Part shown: piece by piece, positions 24,596 through 35,887 of the stretch
Layout: each line of letters opens with the position of its first letter
Numbering within the stretch: the first letter of the stretch is position 1
Source: Brachionus plicatilis
Taxonomy: Eukaryota > Rotifera > Eurotatoria > Ploima > Brachionidae
Length of the DNA stretch: 64,000 nucleotides
Direction: 5' to 3'
NCBI GenBank assembly: GCA_010279815.1
Contig: QEOQ01000214.1
Coordinates: 1,081,496 to 1,145,495, forward strand
Position numbers and translations under genes: made by a program
Notes under the pieces: generated by a model
What the model was told of the DNA's origin: nothing
The model's database searches: none
Seen by the model: the letters and a program-made list of their open reading frames with translations, nothing else

Positions 24596-26256
24596 TCACA
24601 ATGCATCGACACCTAAAAAACTGAGGGCATTTTTGTACAACAATTTATCCTTAAAGCATTTGAAAATAATCTTTTAGCTTTGAATTGATTAAATGGAACA
24701 AAATTATGATTTTTTTTATTAATACTTATGCAACAAAAAATAAATAGGCATTTATTTACTTTATGATGTAATAAAAAACACGCTTGCCAGAAAAAAAATA
24801 AATTGTAAAACTAAAATACTTATTTGTTTAGAAAATGAAATAGATATTTATTTTCGAGCAAATTTTGGATTAATTATATTAAGATCAGTTATGCTTAAGG
24901 CAATATGTTATCTATAAATTTTATAATAACCAGTCTTAATACAAATAAAAAAAAAAGAAAAGAAACAAAGATAACTAAATAAAAGCACCATTTATCAAGT
25001 CTAATTTTAAGTGCGCATTTTACATGTCTAGAACCTGCTCAAGCAAAACCTCGCTTTTTTTTTTTTTAAATACTAAAAAAATATTTTAAATAATAAATCA
25101 TGAAACAACAAAAATTATCTCAACACTTTTGTCTAATTAGGCCCAAAATCAATTCACAATTATGCTCCATTTAAATAAAATGAAACAAAAATAAATTACC
25201 TTTATTGATTTGGTCAAGTGGGAAGACTCGATCAAAGACCCGGGCGATAGTTCGCCAAGAGGAAAGGGGTAGTCCGTTCCAAGCATTACCCTGTCCTCGC
25301 CAATAACTTTAATCAAAAGGTCCAGAGATGGTTGACTGTGCACCAGCGAGTCTGTGTAAAATTTGCCAAGAAATTCTTTTGGTGGAATGGAGCACTCGGT
25401 GGCGCACAGGTCAGGTCTAACATCAAAGCCGTGCTGAATTCGGCCGACGGTGAACGGAAAAGATCCGCCACCGTGAGCAAAGCAAATTTTTAAGCGCGGA
25501 AATTGTGCCAGAACATTTCCCATTAGGAGACTGCAAATTGCTGTACAAGTCTCGGCTGGCATTCCTACAAGCCATGGCAGCCAGTATTTAGTTGTTCGAC
25601 TAACATGTTCCATGTCCCATGGATGCACAAAAATCGGACAGTCTAGATCTTCAGCTCGCTGAAAAAAATTATAAAAAAATTTTAAAAAAAATAAATTTTT
25701 ATTAAAAAAAATATTCTACTTTCCAAATTGGATAGAGTTTTTTTTCGTCCAAGTTCCACTCATTTATGTGGCTTCCGATTTGGAAGCCTTGAAAGCCGAG
25801 CTCTTTGACACACCGACTCATTTCGTCAATAGCTATCTCTGGTTTTTGCATTGGTAGAGTACCAAAGGCAAAAAATGTTTTCTCTTTGTGAGAATTGTCC
25901 AAGTCATAGAGTCGGGCTTGATTTTTTTTATTTTGGCTTATTTGAAGTGCCATGTCATTGTTTAGAAGGTGACATAGGTCCAATGTATGCTCGGGTTTGG
26001 CCCAGTAGTTGAACATCACCGGCACGGTTGACAGTACTTGAGCAGTTACATTTGTTTTGGACATGTCACAGCAGCGTTCAGGCAAACATGAGCAATTTTT
26101 TTCAATGCGGCGAAAAAATTTGTCGTCTTTGTACATGTCGGCCAAGTTCGGGTCTTGTTCATTTTGGCGGATGTTTATCCATCCCGGACAGCCGTACCGC
26201 GATTTTAGATCAGGCAAACTGGATGGAAGAATATGGGTGTGAATGTCAATTTTCAT
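24596..26256 (-). CDS. ACMSD: ACMSD, aminocarboxymuconate-semialdehyde decarboxylase
   Basis: Three exons (26256-25720, 25658-25200, 24649-24596) joining in phase 0 to 349 residues; human ACMSD has 336. The enzyme removes CO2 from 2-amino-3-carboxymuconate 6-semialdehyde in tryptophan (kynurenine) breakdown, diverting flux away from quinolinate and NAD. Metal-binding and catalytic residues of this amidohydrolase are in place: HTH near residues 6-8 (MKIDIHTHIL), H191 in FVHPWDM, H241 in CFAHGGG and D308 in LGTDYPFPLGE. Other family blocks are LSTVPVMFNYWAKPE, CVKELGFQGFQIG and YWLPWLVGMPAET. The small last exon (KDKLLYKNALSFLG) was found by its match to the family C-terminus. The start is the first ATG and fits the family N-terminus exactly. 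Confidence 0.96.
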
Positions 26257-26572
26257 ATTTTAAATTTTAATTTTATGATTTATGATAAGAGTTTAAAAAT
26301 AGTTTATTTAATATGCAATGGAGTTGGGTGTAGACTTTGATTTTAAGTAGAATAAAAAAAAAATTTAATAGCTCATTTTTTATTCTTTTGAATCTTTTTT
26401 TGAATATAAATAGGAATTTTTTTGTTTAAGAAAAGATTATATATTTAGACTTGTAATCAATTAAAATTAAATTTTTTGCTTTTCATTTTCAAATTTTAAA
26501 TAATTCGAAAAATTTATGCTTCAATTTGGTGGTTTATTTTATACAATAAAAATTTGGCTCAAAATTGAAAAT

Positions 26573-27466
26573 GGACGTTATTTCTTCTGCTAGTAAATTT
26601 TTTTTTTCTGCTAGCAAATTTTTATGCTAGCTAATATAATGATAGTAATTTTTTTTTTCTGCTAGCAAATTTTTATCACCTGCTTGTAAAATTATCTTTA
26701 TGATAGCAAAATTTTTTCTTTCGATAGCAAAATTAAAAGGATAAAAAAATAACCAAAAATATTTTGATAAATTTTTATTCTTATTAAGTTTGAAAAAAAG
26801 AAAAAAGAGAATAAGATTAGCACCGACAAAAAAAATAAAAATTTCATGTGTAAATATCAAATTTAGTTTTTTCGCTGTCTTTTTGATTTTCTGACAGAAC
26901 TATTTTCTGTATTTCTTTTTTTAGTTGTAGAACCACGAGGTCTGCCACGGCGTTTTGGACCATTTGAAGATATTTGTGTATAAGTTTGATAATTTTGATC
27001 AATATTTAAATTATTCGGTTCATCTAATTCATCTATCATTATTTGCTACTTGAACAGGGTCATTAACAACAGGTGTAAATTCAATACTAGTTGAGTTAGC
27101 CATTTTTGTAAGAATTTAAGTTTTAGTTTTAATACATCAATTTGGAATTAATTTAAAATATGGTCTGAAGGTATCAATTATTTGTTTATATATCATTTTT
27201 CAAGAAAATTAATTAAATAATTAAAGTTGAAAAAAAGATATTAACTCTTTTTTCTCTTTTATTTAGTGTCAAAATTAGCTAGCAGGTATTAATTTTATTT
27301 AGTGTCAAAATTAGCTAGCAGGTATTAATTTTTTAGGATTAATAGGATAAATTTAGCTATCAAGTGTAAAAATTTAGCAATCATTAATTAATTTTTTTTA
27401 CTAGCAGTTAAAAAAAAAATTGCTAGCAGAAGAAAAAAATTTACTAGCAGAAAGAAATAGATCTCA
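26573..27466. mobile_element. inverted-repeat transposon with AT-hook frame, 8 bp TSD
   Basis: The ends carry inverted repeats around TTTCTTCTGCTAGTAAATTT and the mirror AAATTTACTAGCAGAAAG. The palindromic word TGCTAGCA and one-base variants recur many times near both ends (for example 26591, 26611, 26664 on the left; 27282, 27317, 27419, 27444 on the right), as transposase-binding subterminal repeats do. The octamer TTGAAAAT borders both ends (26565-26572, 27467-27474). A 36 bp unit containing TAGCTAGCAGGTATTAATTT is duplicated in tandem at about 27266-27332. The interior has a small AT-hook coding region on the minus strand. Confidence 0.75.
26863..27103 (-). pseudogene. AT-hook protein of the inverted-repeat transposon, frameshifted
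   Basis: Reads MANSTSIEFTPVVNDPVQVA and then, after a one-base frame change near 27035, MIDELDEPNNLNIDQNYQTY on to SSNGPKRRGRPRGSTTKK and a basic tail. KRRGRPRG is a standard AT-hook that binds the A/T minor groove. Length (about 80 codons) and the hook resemble the small frame at 57190-57392 in another inverted-repeat transposon. The frameshift suggests this copy is dead unless a short intron removes it. Confidence 0.5.
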
Positions 27467-27474
27467 TTGAAAAT

Positions 27475-30400
27475 TGTGTCAAAATAATAAATAAAAAGGA
27501 TAAAAATTGAAAAGCTAAAATATGATTTTAAATTAAGAAAATGTCAGATAAATATTTGAAAAAAAATAAAATAAGTATTTTTTACTTTCAACTTGTGATA
27601 CCATTTCCTCTCCGGGCGCATTCAGACCTGCGGTAAAAGGGGATTTAAATCGAAAATTGATTCAAAACTAATTCAGGGTAAATTATTGACATTAAAGGAA
27701 TAAAATTTAAAAATAAATAAACTGCTGCTACGATACAATACAATTAAAAAGGTAAATAAAGCATAAAATTGGAATTTATTGAATTTTTTTTTAATCTAAG
27801 AGAAAAACAAACTTGAATCCACTTGACTTTTTCTAACATTTTTCAATTAGTAGTTTAAAACTTGTTTTTACTATTTTTACCCTTTTTAATTAAAAAACAC
27901 TTTAGGAAATGCAAATTTTGGAACAAAAAGTCAAGTAAATTTAAGTTGTTTTTTCTCTGAAATTTAAACAAAATACTCCAAAAATAAAATATATTTTGAG
28001 AAGCAAAAAGGTCAGCACTTTTTTTCTGATCATCTCTATTTGCTTTTTCCTAATACTTATCAAGGTAAATTAATATCTAATTTCCCATCAAATTCATTAG
28101 CAAATATTTTTTGATAATTTGAAAATAGAAAAAAAAATTTTAAAAAAACTTTATTGATTGTGTTTCCCTTAAAATATGATTAAAAAAAAGATTTTCTCAC
28201 TTATCCTCATCGTTTATGTTTTTTAAAGAAAATTAGCTTTTTTTTTGAAATCATATCAATCTTATTTGATATATTACCCTAAGAAAAATAATGAAAAATT
28301 ATGAAAAAATGAACCTTTTTCAAAATAAGCTTTTTCCTTTTTTTAAATTTCATTTTTTTAAAAAGTCCACACCTCTAACAATTTTAAATAATTATCTAAA
28401 TAAAAACTTATGATTTATGAATTTTGAAGAAGTTCGGCTTAATTTTATTTTAATTTAGTTTATTTTTCTTTTAATTAAGTATTATAAATATAAGGAAATT
28501 TTTTCAATTATTGGCAGTGCATATCGAGTAGTTTTATTACGCTTAATATTTAATGATCAATAAAAAGTCTAGATTATCATTAAATATGAATTAAATTTTT
28601 CAATTAATAAATAAATACAAAAATCAATATATTTTATACTTTATTTTATAATTGATTAGCTAAATATTTTATTGATCAGCAAATTAAAAATTTAATACAA
28701 GTTTTTAGTTTGAAAATTTTCAGAAAAAAAGTAGAGAAGTTAAATAACATTAGTATTATCAAGCCTTTGCTGGTCTACTCTTTTTCTTAACTCATAATTT
28801 AGCAGCTTTAGTTCAAACTGGAACTTTGTATAGTTTCAAGCGTTAAGATATTCCAAAAATATATTTGCATATTTACTTTTTTATCAGAAGATTGAATTAT
28901 TTTCATATTAATTTTCACATTTCACTTTACTTGACTCTATGACTTTTAAACAACTCTGTATCTTATTTGCTTTAAGTGTACAAAAATTAATCTATTAGTC
29001 ATTAATCCTCTTTAAAATAGTAACAAGAATTGGAAGTAAAGTACTTGTTCACGAGAATTTAGAAATATTCCTTGAATATTCATTATATATTAAAAAATTT
29101 TTTTTTTTTTATTTCAAAATTCATATCTTTAATGAAACCTAAATCTCAAATTTAAAGTCGAAGTCAGACTTTTTCTTTGACTTTTGACCAACTCTGGAAA
29201 AAAGTAAATTTTTAGGCATTCTTAAAAAAAATTAGGAAAATAATATCGTCAAAAATTCATGCATTAATTTTCAAATATTTAAAAAAATAATTAAAATATT
29301 TTAATTATTTTAATTACCTTTTTTAAATGGTTTTTATTTAAAATTAAATTTTGAAATAAAAATTTAAATTTATTAAATTAAATAAGTATGTGTATTTTTA
29401 AAATAAAAAAATTTGATGTTTATCTGATAAAAAATTTTTTTTTATTGTCATTATTTACTAAAAAGAATTCACTATTGAGCGGTATTAAAATATTAATTTG
29501 AATTTATTGATTTTCAACTAAAAATTGACTTACTAAGTTTTGTAAGAATATTCCATATTTTATTTCAACCCAACTTTTATAAAATCATTTAATTAAATTA
29601 AATTAATTGTCTAGCAAATATTTTTTTTATTTTTTAACACTTCATTTAAGCTGTGGTACATGGCAATGTAAAAAGAGCATGTAATTAAGGCGTTCATTGA
29701 AATAAATAAATAAATAAAAACATTAAATCGAGTGGTTCAAATGGATTAAATTAAATGGTTCAACATTAAATCGGAGATGTAATAAACATGGTTTTTGTTT
29801 ATTATCCTTTTGTGCATTGACGAGTATTAATTTAATAACTCCCGTTATGCCGTGGTTGAAAGACCAAAGAATAAAAGAAATAACTTTTAAGGAAAAATTT
29901 TTATTTGAATTAAATTCGAATCTGAAAATAATAAATGAAAAACAGGCATTTAGTACTAGAAAATAATAAATACTGTAATTGTTGAAAAAAAGTAATTGGA
30001 ACTGTTTATAGCTCAAATTTAAAATGACATTAAATTTAACTGATCAAACTTGCCATTAAAATTTTTTTTGTAATTGAAAATTTTGATTTGCAAAATTGAA
30101 TAGTATTGGTTGTTTCTAAGCTGGTGATGTTTCAATGATTTATACATTTTATTTTTGACATAAAAAATACAAACAGTTTAGCTCGGTACTGATAAACAAA
30201 TAAATATAAAGCATTTATCAAAATATTTACAACACAATTTTTAGCCGTATAAGTCTTTTTAGCAGACACTGATTTAATCTAATCATACTTAAATCTTTTA
30301 AAATTTTTAATCAACTTACTTGTTGCTGCTTTGGCTTAATAGCTCACGGAAATAACAAAATTATTCAAAGATGAAAATTTTTAAACTTCTCAACTAAATT

Positions 30401-30537
30401 AAAAATATTAAATTAGCAATACTAAAAATCCTTAAATAAAATGTTTACCTGAGAATAATTAAGAGCAGTGAAATGTCTTTATTTTTCAATCTAATTTTTT
30501 TCTTAATTATCTAAGATATTTTAAAATACTGACTATG
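27475..30537. other. intergenic, A/T-rich, with a LINE-type tail
   Basis: No gene recognised. At 29691-29725 the sequence GGCGTTCATTGAAATAAA plus AATA repeats is the same tail as at 8698, consistent with the 3' end of a non-LTR retrotransposon. Downstream the plus strand shows no coding signature. Confidence 0.4.
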
Positions 30538-30658
30538 AAAAATATGCGGTAATTTCATAAATTTTTTGAATTTTTTGATCTTATTTTTTTTCTAAAAATA
30601 ACAGTCCATATATTTGAAACTTTTGCGAAATTTTCAAATGGGAGGAATATCTTGTTAA
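30538..30658 (+). pseudogene. third, decayed copy of the glycine-rich gene 5' end
   Basis: Aligns with the upstream regions of the two glycine-rich genes: GCGGTAATTTCATA matches GCAGTAATTTCGTA/GCAGTAATTTCATA, and TTTTTTTTCTAAAAATAACAG matches the TTTTTCTATAAATAACAG of the others. It ends in AAATGGGAGGAATATC, whose ATG (30638) sits at the same place as theirs but reads MGGISC-stop. The TATAAA has become TAAAAA. A LINE endonuclease fragment follows at once. Confidence 0.55.
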
Positions 30659-30664
30659 CCAAAA

Positions 30665-30987
30665 AAAAAAAAAAGAAACCGTACGTGCCCTCTGCCTCAT
30701 CGAACGTTCCCTCTAACTCAAGCACCAACCTGCGATGTTTATACACAAATGCAACATCTCTAAACGGAGAAAAGCTCCGCGAACTGTCACTACGAGTCGA
30801 AAAAGAGAAGCCACACATCATCTTCATTACTGAGACTTGGTTTACAAACACATCAGTAACCACTCTGACAAACTTTCATATTTTCCGCAGAGACAGAGAA
30901 AGCCATTCCGAAGGCGTCGCCATCTATGTAAACAGTGAATTAACCTCTTCAGATCTGACATGTTCATCACTAATTAGCGAAACCTAA
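30665..30987 (+). pseudogene. LINE endonuclease (N-terminal) fragment
   Basis: Reads LRCLYTNATSLNGEKLREL, KPHIIFITETWFTNTSV and RRDRESHSEGVAIYV, the conserved start of the apurinic-type endonuclease of non-LTR retrotransposons (N..S, ETW with the catalytic glutamate, RRDR..GGVAIY). It stops at TAA soon after, without the remaining endonuclease or RT. It is preceded by a run of A bases. Confidence 0.8.
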
Positions 30988-31620
30988 TTCACTCGGAACA
31001 AATCTGGTGCACGATAACACATAAACAAAAAAAATCAAAAAATTTAGAGATTTTATGCAGTTTCTCTACAGATTCTTTAAAAAATCTTTAGTGAATAAAT
31101 TATTAGAGAAAATGTTGAGATTTTTTGGAGAAGTGATAATTTTTAAAAATGTCTCGTTCAATATTTTTTGATTTGGTTTAATTATATTTATTTTTTATTA
31201 TTTTATTTTTTTGCTTTATATGTGCCGATAAACTTATATATCTCCTATTTTAAGAAATAAAAAATAAAAAAAAACGCAAGTCATAATCAAAAGATTTTAT
31301 TACTTCTTTATTTGAATTGTCTATTGTGCATTTTCTTTTTATTATAAACAAATATAATAATATTATTTTTACTGAATATCTAGCTTTACGGCAGCTTTAG
31401 TGATCATGATTTTGATCTTTACTATATTGGCCCTTAAAAATTTTTTGAGGCATAAAATCATGTTTATTCGCCTTAATTAATAAATATATGCCATTTACTG
31501 ATCTTAATTGAAAAATAATTAGATGACTTTATAGAGAAATCTAAAAAAAATTTTTAAATATAATTTGGAGAAAAATGTACGATATCCTCTAAACAAAAAC
31601 TAAAAATTTCTTTGAAGATC

Positions 31621-31859
31621 CTTTAAAATAAAGTTAACTGTTTTCTGTGCCTTGAGATTTATTTAGAGATACCTTTACTGTGAAATTTATTATGAAATAC
31701 CTTTGTATTACTCATTGTCATAATTTATAAAATAATGACAACGAAATATATGCAGTAATTTCGTATTTTTTTTTGAAAGATATTGTTGATTTCTATTTTT
31801 TTTTCTATAAATAACAGTCGAGATACTAAATTTTTTAAGAATAAAAACGAAATTTTAAA
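31621..31859 (+). promoter_or_regulatory. promoter and 5' leader of glycine-rich gene 1
   Basis: About 200 bp are nearly the same as the region before the second glycine-rich gene: GTGCCTTGAGATT(T/C)ATTTAGAG, ACTGTGAAAT, TATATGCAGTAATTTC, then CTATAAATAACAGTCGAGATA and AATAAAAACGAAATTTTAAA. A TATA box (TATAAA, 31806-31811) lies about 50 bp before the ATG, implying a very short leader. Conservation outside the coding region, including the TATA box, suggests retained promoter function. Confidence 0.6.
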
Positions 31860-32102
31860 ATGGGATCAATTTTTAGTAAAAAAAAACTAAGAAAAAGAAC
31901 CAGCCTACATAATTACGGACGTAATCATCGAGGTGGTGGTTATAGCAGAGGAGGTAATGGTGGTGGCTATGGCGGAGGAGATTATGGTGGTGGTTGTGAT
32001 GGTGGTGGCTATGGCGGAGGAGGTTATGGTGGTGGTTGTGGCGGAGGAGGTGATGGTGGTGGTTGCGGTGGTGGTGGTGGTGGTTGCGGCGGTGGTGAAT
32101 GA
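31860..32102 (+). CDS. small glycine-rich protein 1, N-myristoylation motif
   Basis: Single-exon gene for 80 residues. The start MGSIFSKKKLRKRT fits an N-myristoylation signal (Gly2, Ser6) backed by a basic cluster, which together usually target the inner plasma membrane (inference). The remaining ~55 residues are almost only Gly with Tyr, Cys and Asp in units such as GGGYGGG and GGGCGGG. The family is not recognised; glycine-rich structural or antimicrobial peptides have similar composition but normally carry a signal peptide, which this lacks. A near-copy lies at 33917 and both have the same promoter. The ~280 bp after the stop are absent from the second copy, after which similarity resumes (about 32390-32460 against 34221-34290). 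Confidence 0.75.
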   Translation: MGSIFSKKKLRKRTSLHNYGRNHRGGGYSRGGNGGGYGGGDYGGGCDGGGYGGGGYGGGCGGGGDGGGCGGGGGGCGGGE

Positions 32103-33720
32103 TAGTGTTGTAGTGTGATTTTCTTCCTTGTATTCATTATATCATGAAAAGATTGGATTGTTTTAAATCGTTTTATTTTATACAAACAGAACCACGATTT
32201 AACCAAAAATCTATTCCTTTTAAATACTTTCCCTAATTCATATTCGTATCCTAGCTTTTAATTAGAGTTGCCTAGTAATATCAATTAATACAATATATTA
32301 AATAACCATAATATATCATATCTATCAACAAGGAGAGTAATGCTTAACAACTGATCTAACTTGGTAAATCAGCCATATAACAATAGTTAATGAAAAATAA
32401 CTATAAATAAACTAATGATTTGAGATCTTTTATTTTTTATTCAATAGAAATCCGAAAAAAATAGTATTTTTAAAAATTTCGTATTCAATATTTTTAGAAT
32501 ATTTTTTCAAAAATCAACGAAACGTAAGGCGGAAAAAGAAAAGAGAAAAGAGTGAAAGCGAAAAAATTGAAACCGACTTAAGGCCCCCCTAATTTTTTAA
32601 ATCTTATATAAAAAAATATAAATTATTTTTAATTTCAAGATTAATAAAGATATTGTTCTAAAACAAAAAATTTTAAAACTAAAAATAAATCAAGTTCTCA
32701 GCCAACTGTTTTTGCTAGCTTTTGCCTATTTAAATAAAAATTCGAACTTAAAAAATATTTCAAAATGTTTAAAATTTAATTTTATTTATTTTGGCATTTA
32801 AAAAAAAGAAAAATTTAAAAATTTTTTTAAATTGTGTCACGCAAAAAAATGCGTTTTGAGTGTGAGTTGAGTGTGTCACGCAAACTTTTTTTAAATGCGT
32901 GAAATTGTCTGTTCATTCTTTATAGAAAATAAAAAGTATAAATAATATCAATAAATGCTTAGTTAAATTACGTTTATCAAATTTCTTTTAAATTTTTTTC
33001 CTTAAACTGTAAAAATTAGAACTTAAATCAATTTATTAATAGACTCTATTTTGAATTTTGATTAAACATCACTTTAAAGTCCGTCTTTAATTTACACCTC
33101 GTTTTAGAGTAAATTTCGGATTGGTAAAATTAAAGTAAAATGTTAATATAAAAAATGGGCTTTTGATTTATGTTGGGAGTCGACTTGTATATAAACATGT
33201 ATTTTTCATTCTAAATGTTTCAGCTATAAGTAATTATTTTCAATTAACAGGCCTAAAAAATTGATCTAGACAAAAAAATATTCAATTATCAAAAATTTAT
33301 TTTAATTTTAAAATTTTCAATTGACAGAAAAGCGACTTTGATTGCAAGAAACTGTTGTGTCTTAAGTTATAGAATTTGATAGTAATACTTTTAGATTCGT
33401 TGGGTATGTGACCTCAACTATCGTTTTTTTTTTTCAAAAAATCACTCAAAAAAAAAATTTCTATTTAAAGATTGTTAGATAAAATTACGTTTTCAAAGAT
33501 TTCCGGGTTCAGAGTTCAACATTGAACCATTTCTAAGCCGAAAACTTGATGAAAAAAGATGAAAAAAGGCTCTAATGTCTTGTTATAATAATGATTCAAC
33601 ACTAGGCATCAAAAGTATAAAGAAAAAAAATGTTTTTCTAAAATAAAAACAAAATTTAAAATTCTTAACTAAATTATATAGATTAAATAAGCAAAGAGAA
33701 AGAACACAAAGCGTTGTTTG
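32103..33720. other. spacer between the two glycine-rich genes
   Basis: No gene seen. Contains a short duplication of GTGTCACGCAAA at about 32837 and 32873 and, from about 32390, sequence shared with the region after the second glycine-rich gene. Confidence 0.4.
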
Positions 33721-33916
33721 TGCCTTGAGATTCATTTAGAGGTAATTTTACTGTGAAATATAGTATGAAATACCTTAATATTTTACATTGACATGACAAT
33801 GAAATATATGCAGTAATTTCATATTTTTTTTTGAAAGGAACTGTTGATTTCTATTTTTTTTCTATAAATAACAGTCGAGATACTAAATTTTTTAAGAATA
33901 AAAACGAAATTTTAAA
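33721..33916 (+). promoter_or_regulatory. promoter and 5' leader of glycine-rich gene 2
   Basis: Near-copy of the region before gene 1. TATAAA at 33863-33868 inside CTATAAATAACAGTCGAGAT, about 50 bp before the ATG. A GTGCCTTGAGATTCATTTAG block lies ~195 bp upstream. Confidence 0.6.
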
Positions 33917-34219
33917 ATGGGATCAATTTTTAGTAAAAAAAAACTAAGAAAAAGAACCGGCCGACATAATTACGGACGTAATCATCGAGGTGGTGGTTAT
34001 AGCGGAGGAGGTGATGGTGGTGGTTATAGCGGAGGAGGTTATGGTGGTGGTTATAGCGGAGGAGGTTATGGTGGTGGCTATGGCGGAGGAGGTGATGGTG
34101 GTGGTTGTGATGGTGGTGGCTATGGCGGAGGAGGTGATGGTGGTGGTTGTGGTGGAGGAGGCGATGGTGGTGGTTGTGGTGGAGGAGGCGATAGTGGTGG
34201 TTGCAGTGGTGGTGATTGA
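33917..34219 (+). CDS. small glycine-rich protein 2, N-myristoylation motif
   Basis: Single-exon paralogue of the gene at 31860, 100 residues. The first 14 residues are MGSIFSKKKLRKRT as in copy 1; the rest differs mainly in the number and order of GGGYSGGG, GGGYGGG and GGGCGGGG units, so it has grown by slippage of GGTGGTGGTTAT-type repeats. The same membrane-anchor inference applies. The tail, like copy 1, is Cys-Gly rich. The conserved, basic, anchor-like N-terminus beside a length-variable repeat argues for real protein function, not chance. Confidence 0.75.
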   Translation: MGSIFSKKKLRKRTGRHNYGRNHRGGGYSGGGDGGGYSGGGYGGGYSGGGYGGGYGGGGDGGGCDGGGYGGGGDGGGCGGGGDGGGCGGGGDSGGCSGGD

Positions 34220-34739
34220 TAGTTAATGAAAATTAACTATAAATAAGCTAATGATTTGAGATATTTTAATTTAATATAAATCCGAAAAATCGTTTTTTAC
34301 CGTATTCCCTTGTTCGATAATGCATTCTCATAGACAGAAACACAACTTTTGTGCATTCAACAATATAATGTTTTTCAATTTACTTTCAAAAATAACACAA
34401 TAATTTTATTTAAGTTTTAATAATAACTAATCAATTAAATAAAATATTTTTACATATTTTTAATTTTTCTTAAACTCAATTAAAAAAGTTATTTTTCCAT
34501 AGTTTGATTTATTACCAATTTTGTATTAAAAAATGTCATCATCAATTAGTAGCCAGCTTGTATTTTGATCTTTTTTATTTCGTCATGAACTAGTTAAATT
34601 TAAGTCAATATTAATTTTTTAAAAATTATTTATTAATTCATCCATTCATCTTTTACAATATTTAATAAAAAAATCAAGTTTTGACTTGATTTAAAATTAT
34701 TAAATAATTAATGTTATAATTGTTAAATTTTCTATAAAT

Positions 34740-34850
34740 TTTGTAATCCCATCTTGGAATGAATTACCTGACCAAGTAAAGAACGCGACAACTGTTGAGC
34801 AATTCAAGGTCGATCACGACAAATACATAAGGCACCCCCAGTCACAATAA
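34740..34850 (+). pseudogene. LINE reverse-transcriptase C-terminus
   Basis: Reads FVIPSWNELPDQVKNA then TTVEQFKVDHDKYI and stops at TAA. This is the typical end of CR1/Jockey-like RT proteins (VxxWNxLP..V..A.S...FK..ld). Only the last 36 codons are present, as expected from 5' truncation or decay. Confidence 0.75.
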
Positions 34851-35010
34851 AAACGATGATTAATCGATGAAAATTTATAGATGAATCATTAATGAGTAAG
34901 GAATAATTTAATCTAAATTCAGCGATGAAAATTAGAATATTTCATCGGAAATAACCGATGAAAAATTACTCTAAAACATCACAATTTTTTTAATTTTTCA
35001 AATTATTTTT
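34840..35010. repeat. dispersed repeat, copy 1 (second at 43798)
   Basis: CAGTCACAATAAAAACGATG and GATTAATCGATGAAAATT, AGATGAATCATTAATGAGT, AGAATATTTCATCGGAAATAA recur in the same order at 43798-43970. ATCGATGA/TTCATCG words are frequent, giving local inverted symmetry. Class unknown. Confidence 0.65.
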
Positions 35011-35887
35011 AAGAAGATAATAATAAGAAGAAATTTTAGAAACATAAGTTTTTCTTCAAATTTTTTCGGCAAATTGAAGTTTCAGATCAAATTTTAAGAT
35101 CAAAACGATCATTTAAAATTTTAAAACTTAACTAGTCTAATGATTTTAATAATTTTTAAGAAATAAATACTAAACATTACTAGACATGTTATGTCTAATA
35201 ACGGTTCATTAAAAAATTAACATCAAAATGATTAATCTCAAATTTATTAAACAAAAACAATCAATAATTTAAACAATTAAGGGTAAGTTAATTCACAAAT
35301 TCAAAATTACTAAAAATTCAAAATTATTAACTTTTATATCCATTCATTAAAACTTAAATAATTTTATTTTTCTACTTTAATACATTTAAAATTTTAAAAC
35401 AGTTAATTTTTTTGTCTTTAAAAGTAAGTTTACATTCAAATCAATTGAAATATTTAAACCTATTAAAATTCAATAAAAAGGGACATTTTAAAATTTTAAA
35501 TATGAAAATAAACTTATTATATTTTGATTATTTTGTTTGGATCAAAATGCGCCGTCTTGGCCGTTAACGTAGTATTTTTAATTGTGGACTGATAAGAGTT
35601 AATTACTGTTATATAAATTAGGTTTTCTCATGATCAAATTTAAATAACAAAAGAAGAAGGGATGGCTTGTTATTGACAAAAGCCAACAGTGATTCAGACA
35701 CAGTCGATTTTTGCCAAAATTATTTAAATTTCAAATATTTAAATAATTTGTAAAAAATGCCAAAATTTTGTTTTTTTTGGACATTTTGGTTTTTAATATT
35801 TTTTTTACTTAATTTTACGAAAAATAAACATATCGAGTTTTCAAATGAGTTGAGTGACAAAAAGAAAAATTTATATTTTATAATTAA

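Noticed and set aside
29723..30016. 97-codon frame on the minus strand beside the LINE tail
   Set aside because: Phe/Asn/Ile-rich without a recognisable motif and read antisense to the LINE-type tail.
31933..32206. Valine/methionine-rich and proline-rich frames over glycine-rich gene 1 (and copies over gene 2)
   Set aside because: They are the other frames of GGT repeats; only the glycine frame begins with the conserved MGSIFSKKK and lies 50 bp after the TATA box.
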